This document shows, piece after piece, positions 57,177 through 64,000 of a stretch of 64,000 nt of DNA; the stretch's first letter is position 1, and each line of letters opens with the position of its first letter. Made by a program: the position numbers and the translations under genes. The notes under the pieces are model-generated. The model did not search any database, had not been told where the DNA came from, and was given only the letters and a program-made list of their open reading frames with translations. The stretch lies in the NCBI RefSeq assembly GCF_023149035.1, contig NZ_JAHXMY010000002.1:620001-684000 (forward strand). Direction: 5' to 3'. Origin of the DNA: Microbacterium sp. EYE_78. Its GTDB lineage: Bacteria; Actinomycetota; Actinomycetes; Actinomycetales; Microbacteriaceae.

Positions 57177-57237
57177 CGCGGCGGGCCATACCTGGCGACA
57201 CATACGGCGTGCCGGTGTGGCTGGTGGGGGAGCGGGG

Positions 57238-57243
57238 TAGCGT
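57238..57243 (+). promoter_or_regulatory. Candidate -10 box, leaderless promoter of the cis-prenyltransferase gene
   Basis: TAGCGT is followed by AGGTCC and the GTG at 57250 (6-base spacing). Confidence 0.5.
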
Positions 57244-57249
57244 AGGTCC

Positions 57250-58035
57250 GTGATCCGCGCCTCCGCCGCCCCGGGACGGGGCCTGCTGTACCGGCTCTAC
57301 AGCTCCCGGCTGCGTCGCGAGATCGAGGCGCGCACCGTGCCGCACCACGTCGCGATGATGATCGACGGCAACCGCCGCTGGGCCCGACAGCTCGGCTACT
57401 CGACGGTGTCGCACGGTCACCGTGCGGGCGCGGCGAAGATGCACGAGTTCCTGCGCTGGTGCGACGAGCTCGGCATCCAGGTCGTCTCGCTCTACCTGCT
57501 CTCGACCGACAACCTCACCAAGCGCGACTCCCAGGAGCTCGAGGACCTGATCGAGATCATCGCCGACCTGGCGCAGACGCTCGCCCGCGAGCCGGGATGG
57601 CGCGTGCAGCACGTCGGTCGCCAGGACATCCTCCCCCCCGAGCTGGCCATGAGTCTGCGGACCGTCCAGGAGCGCACCCGCGAGAACGCCGGACTGCACG
57701 TGAACCTCGCGGTGGGATACGGCGGTCGAGGCGAGATCGTCGATGCGGTGCGGCGGATCATCTCCAAGCAGCGGGAGAGCGGCGGCACGCTCGAAGAGCT
57801 CGCCGAGAGCTTGACGCCCGAGCAGATCGGCGAGCACCTGTACACGGGTGGCCAGCCCGACCCCGATCTGGTCATCCGCACGTCGGGCGAGCAGCGGCTG
57901 AGCGACTTCCTGCTGTGGCAGTCCGCGCACAGCGAGTTCTACTTCGTCGAGGCGCTCGGTCCGGATCTGCGCGAGGTCGACTTCCTCCGCGCGATCCGCG
58001 ATTTCGGCGACCGCGATCGCCGATTCGGCAGCTGA
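57250..58035 (+). CDS. cis-Prenyltransferase (isoprenyl diphosphate synthase, UppS family)
   Basis: 261 residues. Catalytic Asp in VAMMIDGNRRWARQLG; NLAVGYGGRGEIVDAV and RTSGEQRLSDFLLWQ are the other conserved blocks. It adds isopentenyl units in cis. By place (next to hemolysin III and greA) it matches M. tuberculosis Rv1086, which makes the short C15 product Z,E-farnesyl diphosphate, not undecaprenyl diphosphate, so chain length is left open and no symbol is given. The enzyme would use products of the MEP pathway to which ispE belongs. Confidence 0.92.
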   Translation: MIRASAAPGRGLLYRLYSSRLRREIEARTVPHHVAMMIDGNRRWARQLGYSTVSHGHRAGAAKMHEFLRWCDELGIQVVSLYLLSTDNLTKRDSQELEDLIEIIADLAQTLAREPGWRVQHVGRQDILPPELAMSLRTVQERTRENAGLHVNLAVGYGGRGEIVDAVRRIISKQRESGGTLEELAESLTPEQIGEHLYTGGQPDPDLVIRTSGEQRLSDFLLWQSAHSEFYFVEALGPDLREVDFLRAIRDFGDRDRRFGS

Positions 58036-58077
58036 GCCCCATCCCGCTCGGGCGACCCGGCGTGGGAGGATGGATCG

Positions 58078-59232
58078 GTGGATGACCTCGACGCCTACCT
58101 CGCCTCCTTCGATGCGGAAGCCGGCTATCTGAACTGGGCGTCCTTCGGTCCGCTCTCGTCAGCGGTGCGCGAAGAGGCCCGCGCCGACGGCGAGCTGCTG
58201 GCGACGGGACGCACGGGAGGCCTCGACCTCGTCGACGCGCACGTCTCATCGGCGCGGGACGCGGTCGCCGAGCTGCTCGGCGCCGATGCCGCGGAGATCG
58301 TCCTGCAGCCGTCGACCGGCCAGGGCCTGCTCCACACGTTCTTCGCGATGTCGGGAACCGTCCTGCTCTCTCCGCAGGAGTATCCCTCGCTGACGGTGTC
58401 CGCGAGGCGGGCCGCCGACGCCCTCGGGCGCCTCGCGATCCGCGAACTCGATCCCGCGCTGCCTGCCGTGACCGCGGAGGCGGTGCGCGAGGCCCTCGAC
58501 GACGAGGTGAACGCCGTGGCGGTCAGTCTCGTCGACTACCGCACCGGCTACGTCGCCGACCTGGAAGCCATCCGCGGCGTCATCGGCGATCGCCTCCTGA
58601 TCGTCGACGGCATTCAGGGCATCGGTGTCGTCGACGCCGCGTGGGATGCCGCGGATGTCGTGGTCGGCAACGGCTACAAGTGGCTGCGGGCAGGCCGCGG
58701 AACCGGCTTCGCCAGGTTCTCCGCCCGCGCACTCGACCGTCTCGAGCCCGTCCTGTCGGGCGTCGAGGGGTCCGAGGGCGAACTGGGCGACATCGTCGTC
58801 TCGGGACCCCGCAGCGGTGCCGAGGCGTTCAGCGTGTCGCGTCCCGACGCCCTGGCTGCGGGTCGGCTCGCCGTCGCCGTGCGGGAGGTGACGGATGCCG
58901 GTGTCGCGACCGTCGCCGCAGCCGTCGCCGCGAATGCGGCCCGCGTCATGGAGATCGCCGATGCCCACGGCATCCCCGTCCTCACCGATCGCGAGCGGCA
59001 CGCCGGGATCGTCACGCTCGCCCCCGACCCCCAGCTCGCGACGGCCATCGGGGTCGCCCTCGCCAACGCCGGTGTCACCGTGACCGTGCGCTCGGGCCTG
59101 GTGCGGGTCGCGCCGCACGCCGGGACCCGTGAGGACACCCTCGGCCTGCTCGGCGACGCGCTGGCGGAGGCGGTCGCCCGGATGCCCGTCCACCCCGGCA
59201 CGGCGACGGGTCCGCTCGGCCTGGCCGACTGA
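58078..59232 (+). CDS. Class V aminotransferase / cysteine desulfurase-like PLP enzyme
   Basis: 384 residues. PLP lysine K201 in VGNGYKWLRAGRG; VDGIQGIGVVD holds the pyridine-nitrogen Asp and the Q before the lysine. It lacks the active-site Cys loop of true desulfurases (no CSxG-like motif near the end), so an isomerase, kynureninase-like or selenocysteine-lyase-like activity is as likely. GTG at 58078 follows GAGGAT at 6 bases, which could be a -10 box or a ribosome-binding site. It stands alone between the prenyltransferase and phoH2. Confidence 0.85.
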   Translation: MDDLDAYLASFDAEAGYLNWASFGPLSSAVREEARADGELLATGRTGGLDLVDAHVSSARDAVAELLGADAAEIVLQPSTGQGLLHTFFAMSGTVLLSPQEYPSLTVSARRAADALGRLAIRELDPALPAVTAEAVREALDDEVNAVAVSLVDYRTGYVADLEAIRGVIGDRLLIVDGIQGIGVVDAAWDAADVVVGNGYKWLRAGRGTGFARFSARALDRLEPVLSGVEGSEGELGDIVVSGPRSGAEAFSVSRPDALAAGRLAVAVREVTDAGVATVAAAVAANAARVMEIADAHGIPVLTDRERHAGIVTLAPDPQLATAIGVALANAGVTVTVRSGLVRVAPHAGTREDTLGLLGDALAEAVARMPVHPGTATGPLGLAD

Positions 59233-59343
59233 TTCCGAGAGTTCACGCGCCGGACACATCCCGCGGCGTGTCGAAGGCGCCACCGGTCGGATGAGCACCC
59301 TACGTTCGACCCAACGGGCAGAGCGCCCGTTCGAGTCGGCCTC

Positions 59344-59376
59344 TCACGACTCGTGACCCCAGGTCGACTCGTGACC
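59344..59376 (+). promoter_or_regulatory. Palindrome and direct repeat upstream of phoH2
   Basis: TCACGA-C-TCGTGA (59344-59356) is a perfect inverted repeat. GACTCGTGACC occurs at 59348-59358 and again at 59366-59376, 18 bases apart. This pattern suits a dimeric regulator. The 177-base gap before the phoH2 GTG holds nothing else I can name. Confidence 0.5.
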
Positions 59377-59409
59377 GCCGGGTGGGTGCACCCGGGGCGG
59401 GAGTGGATC

Positions 59410-60765
59410 GTGGCCACACGAGCACCTGAGAAGCAGCGTCACATCGGCAAGTCCGCGGAGGCGGCCGAGGACCAGGATCTGCGCACGTACGTGCTGGACA
59501 CCTCCGTCCTGCTGAGCGATCCGCGGGCCCTCTTCCGGTTCGCGGAGCATTCCGTCGTGCTGCCGGTCGTCGTCGTCACCGAGCTGGAACGCAAGCGTCA
59601 CGACCCGGAGATCGGCTACTTCGCGCGCCAGGCGCTGCGCCACCTCGATGAGCTCCGCATCGAGCACGGTCGTCTCGACTTCCCCGTCCCCGTCGGCTCA
59701 GACGGAACCCTGCGCGTCGAGCTCACGAACACCGACCCCACCGTGCTGCCTGCCGGCATGCGGCTGGGTGACAACGACACCCGCATCCTCGCCGTCGCGA
59801 TGCACCTCAGCCAGGAGGGTCAGGCGGTCACGGTCGTGTCGAAGGATCTGCCGATGCGCGTGAAAGCCGCCTCCCTCGGCCTGCACGCCGAGGAGTACCT
59901 CGCCGAGCAGGCCGTCGACTCGGGGTGGACCGGCATCGCATCCGTGGACCTCTCCGGCGACGAGGTCAGCGACCTCTACGACAGTGAGATCGGGCTCAGC
60001 GAGGACGTCCGGGGGCTGCCCGTCAACACGGGTCTCGTCATCCACTCCGAGCGGGGATCGGCGCTCGGTCGGGTCACCGGCGACGGGTCGTACAAGCTCG
60101 TCCGCGGTGACCGAGACGTCTTCGGTCTGCACGGACGGTCCGCCGAGCAGCGGATCGCCATCGACCTCCTGCTCGACCCCGAGGTCGGGATCGTGTCGCT
60201 CGGCGGCCGCGCCGGCACCGGTAAGTCGGCGCTCGCCCTATGCGCCGGCCTGCAGTCGGTGCTCGAGCAGCAACAGCAGAAGAAGATCATCGTCTTCCGC
60301 CCGCTGTTCGCCGTCGGCGGGCAGGAGCTCGGCTATCTGCCCGGTGACCAGCAGGAGAAGATGAACCCCTGGGGGCAGGCGGTCTTCGACACCCTCGGAT
60401 CGGTCGTCTCGTCGAACGTCCTCGAGGAGGTCGTCGCGCGGGGGATGCTCGAGGTCATGCCGCTCACGCACATCCGCGGTCGTTCGCTCCACGACGCCTT
60501 CGTGATCGTCGATGAAGCGCAGTCGCTCGAGCGGAACGTCCTCCTCACCGTCCTCAGCCGCATCGGTCAGAACTCCCGCGTCGTGCTCACCCACGACGTC
60601 GGCCAGCGCGACAACCTCCGCGTCGGCCGGCACGACGGCATCGCGTCGGTGATCGAGACGCTGAAGGGGCACGACCTCTTCGGTCACGTCACGTTGGTCC
60701 GGTCCGAGCGCTCCGCCATCGCCGCCCTCGTCACCGACCTGCTGGAGGCGGGCGAGCTCAGCTGA
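59410..60765 (+). CDS. phoH2: PhoH2-like protein: PIN nuclease domain plus PhoH ATPase/helicase
   Basis: 451 residues. The PIN domain (about 18-160) has YVLDTSVLL, the ELERKRHD acidic block and [12 protein letters not shown], the set of acidic residues that bind metal for RNA cleavage. The PhoH ATPase follows with Walker [13 protein letters not shown] and Walker [10 protein letters not shown]. PhoH2 proteins of mycobacteria unwind and cut RNA. GTG at 59410 is chosen because GGAG lies 6 bases before it; two upstream GTGs lack such a site. No clear PhoAT antitoxin gene precedes it. A strong terminator follows. Confidence 0.95.
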   Translation: MATRAPEKQRHIGKSAEAAEDQDLRTYVLDTSVLLSDPRALFRFAEHSVVLPVVVVTELERKRHDPEIGYFARQALRHLDELRIEHGRLDFPVPVGSDGTLRVELTNTDPTVLPAGMRLGDNDTRILAVAMHLSQEGQAVTVVSKDLPMRVKAASLGLHAEEYLAEQAVDSGWTGIASVDLSGDEVSDLYDSEIGLSEDVRGLPVNTGLVIHSERGSALGRVTGDGSYKLVRGDRDVFGLHGRSAEQRIAIDLLLDPEVGIVSLGGRAGTGKSALALCAGLQSVLEQQQQKKIIVFRPLFAVGGQELGYLPGDQQEKMNPWGQAVFDTLGSVVSSNVLEEVVARGMLEVMPLTHIRGRSLHDAFVIVDEAQSLERNVLLTVLSRIGQNSRVVLTHDVGQRDNLRVGRHDGIASVIETLKGHDLFGHVTLVRSERSAIAALVTDLLEAGELS

Positions 60766-60780
60766 GTCAGGCAATAGTCC

Positions 60781-60811
60781 GACGCCCCCGGCCGCCATGG
60801 CCGGGGGCGTC
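60781..60811 (+). terminator. Strong bidirectional terminator after phoH2
   Basis: GACGCCCCCGGCC (60781-60793) pairs perfectly with GGCCGGGGGCGTC (60799-60811), loop five bases. It lies between the convergent phoH2 and response-regulator stops and can serve both. Flanking bases are only mildly A/T-rich. Confidence 0.85.
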
Positions 60812-60822
60812 GCTGTTCGCGT

Positions 60823-61479
60823 TCAGTCCCAGCGATAGCCCTCGCCGCGCACGGTGGCGATGCGGTCGGGACCGAGCTTGGAGCGCAGGTAGCGCACGTA
60901 CACGTCGACGACGTTCGACCCCGGGTCGAAGTCGAGCCCCCAGACGCGGCTGAGGAGGACCTCGCGCGTCAGCACTTCACCGGCGTGGCGGAGGAACTGC
61001 TCGGCGAGGGTGAACTCCCGCGCGGACAGGTCGACGTCGCGACCGTCGACCGTCGCGCGCCGGGCCAGGATGTCGAGGGTCACGGGGCCCCGGCTGAGGA
61101 CGGTGGGTGCGCTGGCGGCGCTGTCACGCAGGCGCGAACGCACGCGCGCCATGAGCTCTGCCACGGCGAAGGGCTTCGGGACGTAGTCGCTCGCTCCGGC
61201 ATCCAGGCCTTCGATCGTGTCGCTCGTGCCGCTGCGGGCCGTCAGCATGATCACCGGGGTGGTGTCGCCGGACCCGCGGAGCTCGCGCAGCACCTCGAAG
61301 CCGTCCATCGTGGGCAGACCGACGTCGAGCACGATGAGGTCGATGTCGCCCGCGAGCGCCAGCGCGAGGGCCTCGGGGCCGTCGTCGGCGCCGACCGCGT
61401 CGTAGCCCTCGGCATGGACGGCGCGCGAGACGAGCGACACGATGTGCGGCTCGTCGTCGACGATCAGGATGCGGGTCAT
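60823..61479 (-). CDS. OmpR-type response regulator
   Basis: 218 residues. Receiver: ILIVDDEPHIV, phospho-acceptor in LIVLDVGLPTMDG, MLTARSG and the lysine in VPKPFAVAEL. DNA-binding winged helix: LSAREFTLAEQFLRHAGE and NVVDVYVRYLRSKLG. It ends with the RGEGYRWD signature. The start overlaps the stop of the sensor kinase (ATGA), so kinase comes first here, the reverse of the order at 23572-25820. Target genes unknown. Confidence 0.92.
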   Translation of the reverse strand: MTRILIVDDEPHIVSLVSRAVHAEGYDAVGADDGPEALALALAGDIDLIVLDVGLPTMDGFEVLRELRGSGDTTPVIMLTARSGTSDTIEGLDAGASDYVPKPFAVAELMARVRSRLRDSAASAPTVLSRGPVTLDILARRATVDGRDVDLSAREFTLAEQFLRHAGEVLTREVLLSRVWGLDFDPGSNVVDVYVRYLRSKLGPDRIATVRGEGYRWD

Positions 61480-62456
61480 TCAGTGGCCTCTCGCTGGAGG
61501 AGCACGTCGCCGGCGCGGATCGGGGACGGCAGTGCCCCCCGGGTGCCGATCGGTATCTCCAGGGTGAACGTAGCACCGCCGCCGGGGGTGTCCGCGACGG
61601 CGCAGTGTCCGCCGTGCGCCTTGGCGATCGCGTCCACGATCGCGAGCCCCAGTCCCGACCCGCCCACGTGTCGTTTCCCCGTGCCGCGATCGAAGCGGCG
61701 GAAGATGCGGTGGCGCACCGACGGGGGGATGCCGGGGCCGTGGTCGCGCACCCAGAGCTGCGCACCGGCCGCGTGCACGGCGCTGCCGATCTCGATCGCC
61801 GTCCCGGCGGGGGAGTACTTCGCCGCGTTGTCGGCGAGCTGGACCCAGGCCTGCAGCAAACGGTCTCCATCCGCTCGGATCACCGCGTCGGCGGACTGCT
61901 CGATGCGCCACGCATGGTCGCCGATGACCGCGACCATCTCGGCCACCCGCTGCGTGAGCGCGGCGGTGTCGACGTCCGCGTACGAGAGCTGCCCTCCCTC
62001 GACCGCCGCGAGCACGTCGATGTCGCCGATCAGCCGTGTCATCCGATCGAGCTCGGCCATCCCGAGGCTCCGGATCGCGTCGACGTCGGTCGGATCGGCG
62101 GCATCCATCATCTCGAGATGACCACGCACGATCGTGATCGGCGTCTTCAGCTCGTGACGGACGTCGTCGAGCAGCCGGCGCTGGTTCTCGTAGGCGCCTT
62201 CGGCGACGTCGCGGACGCGGCGGTCGGCGGAGCCCCGACGCTCCAGCAGGGCCCACCCGACCACGCCGACGCTCGTGAGCGTCACGGCGGCGGCGAGGAC
62301 CCAGACCAGCAGCATCCATCCCGCCAGATCGGGAGCGCCCAGGAGCACGACGACGAGCGCCGCCGCACCGACGCCGACGAGGCCCGCCGCGGTGACCACG
62401 AGGAGGATCCCCAGGCCCGGCGTGCCCCGTCGCGGTGGTGCGGCGGCGCTGTTCAC
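61476..62456 (-). CDS. Sensor histidine kinase, short
   Basis: 326 residues. Two spans near the N-terminus (about 15-40 and 45-70) with almost no external loop, so it may sense the membrane itself or a partner. HisKA His in LDDVRHELKTPITIVRG; HATPase with QLADNAAKYSP, DHGPGIP and GSGLGLAIVDAIAKAHGG. No HAMP domain is evident. GTG at 62456 is preceded by GATAAT at 6 bases, and that box overlaps the fumC stop, so the operon can be transcribed from inside the fumC end. Confidence 0.9.
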   Translation of the reverse strand: MNSAAAPPRRGTPGLGILLVVTAAGLVGVGAAALVVVLLGAPDLAGWMLLVWVLAAAVTLTSVGVVGWALLERRGSADRRVRDVAEGAYENQRRLLDDVRHELKTPITIVRGHLEMMDAADPTDVDAIRSLGMAELDRMTRLIGDIDVLAAVEGGQLSYADVDTAALTQRVAEMVAVIGDHAWRIEQSADAVIRADGDRLLQAWVQLADNAAKYSPAGTAIEIGSAVHAAGAQLWVRDHGPGIPPSVRHRIFRRFDRGTGKRHVGGSGLGLAIVDAIAKAHGGHCAVADTPGGGATFTLEIPIGTRGALPSPIRAGDVLLQREATE

Positions 62457-62462
62457 GCTCCG

Positions 62463-62468
62463 ATTATC
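62463..62468 (-). promoter_or_regulatory. Candidate -10 box, leaderless promoter of the kinase-regulator operon
   Basis: On the minus strand, GATAAT is followed by CGGAGC and the GTG at 62456. The spacer can also read as a ribosome-binding site. It overlaps the last codons of fumC. Confidence 0.5.
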
Positions 62469-63864
62469 AACCAGGGTGGGTCATCGAGAGGAGGTCGAGC
62501 TTCTCGTCGAGCTGCTGCTCGGTCAGCTCGCCGCGTTCGACGTAGCCGAGGTCGATGACGGCATCGCGCACGGTGATGCCCTTGGCCACCGAGTGCTTGG
62601 CGATCTTGGCGGCGGCCTCGTAGCCGATGAGCTTGTTGAGGGGCGTCACGATCGACGGGGACATCCCGGCGTACGCGGCGGCGCGCTCGACGTTGGCCTC
62701 GAGTCCCGACACCGTCTTGTCGGCGAGCACGCGCATCGCGTTCGAGAGCAGGCGGATGGACTCCAGCAGCGCCGTGCCCATGACGGGGATCGCGACGTTG
62801 AGCTCGAACGAGCCGGATGCGCCGGCCCATGCGACGGTCGCGTCGTTGCCGATTACGCGGGCGGCGACCATGAGGGTCGCCTCCGGGACGACCGGGTTCA
62901 CCTTGCCGGGCATGATCGAGGATCCCGGCTGCAGGTCGGGGATGTGCAGCTCTCCGAGTCCGGTGTTCGGCCCCGAGCCCATCCAGCGGATGTCGTTGTT
63001 GATCTTGGTGAGCGAGACGGCGATGGTGCGGAGGGCTCCGGATGCCTCGACGAGGCCGTCGCGGTTCGCCTGCGCCTCGAAGTGGTCCTTCGCCTCGGTG
63101 ATGGGGAGCTCGGTCTCGGAGGCGAGGATCTCGATCACCTTCTGCGGGAAGCCGAGCGGCGTGTTGATGCCGGTGCCGACCGCGGTGCCGCCGAGGGGCA
63201 CCTCGCCCACGCGGGGGAGGACCGACTGGACGCGCTCGATGCCGAGGCGGATCTGCCGGGCGTAGCCGCCGAACTCCTGTCCCAGGGTGACCGGAGTGGC
63301 ATCCATCAGGTGGGTGCGGCCGCTCTTGACGACGCTCTTCCACGCGTCCGCCTTCTCCTCGAGGGCCACGGCGAGGTGGTCGAGGGCGGGGATCAGGTCG
63401 TCGATCAGCGCCTGCGTGACGGCGATGTGCACCGAGGTGGGGAAGACGTCGTTCGAGGACTGCGATGCGTTGACGTGGTCGTTCGGGTGCACGGTGGCTC
63501 CGAGCTTGCGCGTCGCGAGGGTCGCGAGCACCTCGTTCATGTTCATGTTCGAGGAGGTGCCCGAGCCGGTCTGGTAGGTGTCGACCGGGAAGTGGACGTC
63601 GTAGGCGCCGGTGGCGACCTCGTCCGCGGCCCAGGCGATCGCGTCCGCGACGTCGCCGTCGAGGGTGCCCAGGTCCTTGTTCGCGAGCGCTGCAGCCTTC
63701 TTGATGCGGGCGAGCGCGGCGATCTGCGTCGATTCCAGGCCCGAGCCCGAGATGGGGAAGTTCTCGACGGCGCGCTGGGTCTGCGCGGCGTACAGCGCGT
63801 CCTTCGGCACGCGCACCTCGCCCATCGTGTCGTGCTCGATGCGGTACTCGGTCGGCTCAGTCAT
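62467..63864 (-). CDS. fumC: Fumarate hydratase class II
   Basis: 465 residues. It hydrates fumarate to malate in the citric acid cycle. The signature [11 protein letters not shown], the substrate loop [22 protein letters not shown] and the catalytic His in [13 protein letters not shown] are intact; VNASQSSND and AVGTGINTP follow the fumarase rather than the aspartase pattern. The position near phoH2 matches M. tuberculosis. The ATG at 63864 has GAGGA about 12 bases upstream. Downstream is the kinase operon, 10 bases away. Confidence 0.97.
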   Translation of the reverse strand: MTEPTEYRIEHDTMGEVRVPKDALYAAQTQRAVENFPISGSGLESTQIAALARIKKAAALANKDLGTLDGDVADAIAWAADEVATGAYDVHFPVDTYQTGSGTSSNMNMNEVLATLATRKLGATVHPNDHVNASQSSNDVFPTSVHIAVTQALIDDLIPALDHLAVALEEKADAWKSVVKSGRTHLMDATPVTLGQEFGGYARQIRLGIERVQSVLPRVGEVPLGGTAVGTGINTPLGFPQKVIEILASETELPITEAKDHFEAQANRDGLVEASGALRTIAVSLTKINNDIRWMGSGPNTGLGELHIPDLQPGSSIMPGKVNPVVPEATLMVAARVIGNDATVAWAGASGSFELNVAIPVMGTALLESIRLLSNAMRVLADKTVSGLEANVERAAAYAGMSPSIVTPLNKLIGYEAAAKIAKHSVAKGITVRDAVIDLGYVERGELTEQQLDEKLDLLSMTHPG

Positions 63865-63915
63865 GTTCGTTCACGTCCTCGTTCCAGGTGACTGTCTTGC
63901 GGTTTCGATGGTGAC

Positions 63916-64000
63916 TCAGGATGCGTCGCCGACGACGACGTCGGCGATCGCGGTGCCGTCGGCGAGACGGTAATTGGCGCCGACGATCGCGACGCGACCG
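63916..64000 (-). CDS. C-terminal end of a probable beta-carbonic anhydrase (partial)
   Basis: Only the last 27 codons are in the window; the gene continues beyond 64000 on the minus strand. The readable end is GRVAIVGANYRLADGTAIAD followed by VVVGDAS. The VGANYRLADG strand pair resembles the C-terminal edge strands of beta-carbonic anhydrases, and a carbonic anhydrase gene is common upstream of fumC in related bacteria. No zinc ligand is in view, so the call is tentative. Confidence 0.5.
   Translation of the reverse strand, partial: GRVAIVGANYRLADGTAIADVVVGDAS

Noticed and set aside
59291..59356. 21-codon frame before phoH2 as a PhoAT antitoxin.
   Set aside because: Far shorter than known PhoAT, no ribosome-binding site, and the sequence resembles nothing known.

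Overview
The window is a contiguous stretch of chromosome from a high-GC Gram-positive bacterium (about 70% GC by eye). It is most likely a member of the Actinomycetota, and Microbacteriaceae (Microbacterium-like) is the best guess. The reasons are GTG-rich starts, DUF501, DUF4307 and DivIC genes, many apparently leaderless genes, Asp coded as GAT mainly inside a recurrent GGATGCC word, and gene order. Blocks here match the Mycobacterium tuberculosis orders ksgA-ispE, glmU/prs/rplY/pth/mfd/mazG/eno/DivIC/DUF501, greA-DUF4307-(mca)-small TM-hemolysin III-prenyl transferase, and phoH2-fumC. I see no rRNA, CRISPR array, insertion sequence, phage gene or replication origin. No stretch over 300 bases lacks a gene.

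Layout: 1-3309 is a tightly coupled tetrapyrrole operon (hemC end, hemD, hemB, hemL). 3335-12768 holds a lipoprotein, rsmA/ksgA and ispE separated by a metallophosphoesterase, a Stealth-type phosphotransferase and an aldo/keto reductase, then an Eis-like acetyltransferase and an ABC-F ATPase. 12769-17931 has a pseudouridine synthase, a MarR regulator and a 1200-residue secreted galactanase. 18014-20568 is tRNA-Gln, glmU and prs. 20695-25820 is a flavin-based electron-transfer module (FMN-binding lipoprotein, ApbE, RnfD-like/ferredoxin-reductase fusion) facing a two-component system. 25882-29786 has VanZ, gnd, a 38-residue membrane protein, rplY and pth. 29993-37813 has mfd, ppc and an ArcD-like antiporter.

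37885-43109 has a hexapeptide protein, mazG, a eukaryote-like hisS, a YdeI-like protein, an SGNH hydrolase and a second permease. 43178-48960 has a GntR/membrane-protein pair, an O-methyltransferase, eno, divIC, DUF501 and a membrane-anchored subtilase. 48981-55621 has ndh, a tRNA with anticodon UAA, two membrane proteins, lemA, an AI-2E-family protein, ilvA and greA. 55691-64000 has DUF4307, a small TM protein, hemolysin III, a cis-prenyltransferase, a class V aminotransferase, phoH2, a second two-component system, fumC and the end of a probable carbonic anhydrase gene.

Most genes are housekeeping. The least ordinary parts are the three-gene flavinylation module, the near-zero gap between tRNA-Gln and the glmU start, hairpins that overlap the divIC start and the 5' end of the UAA tRNA, the absence of mca from its usual place, and the repeated TANNNT box 6-7 bases upstream of at least 17 start codons.
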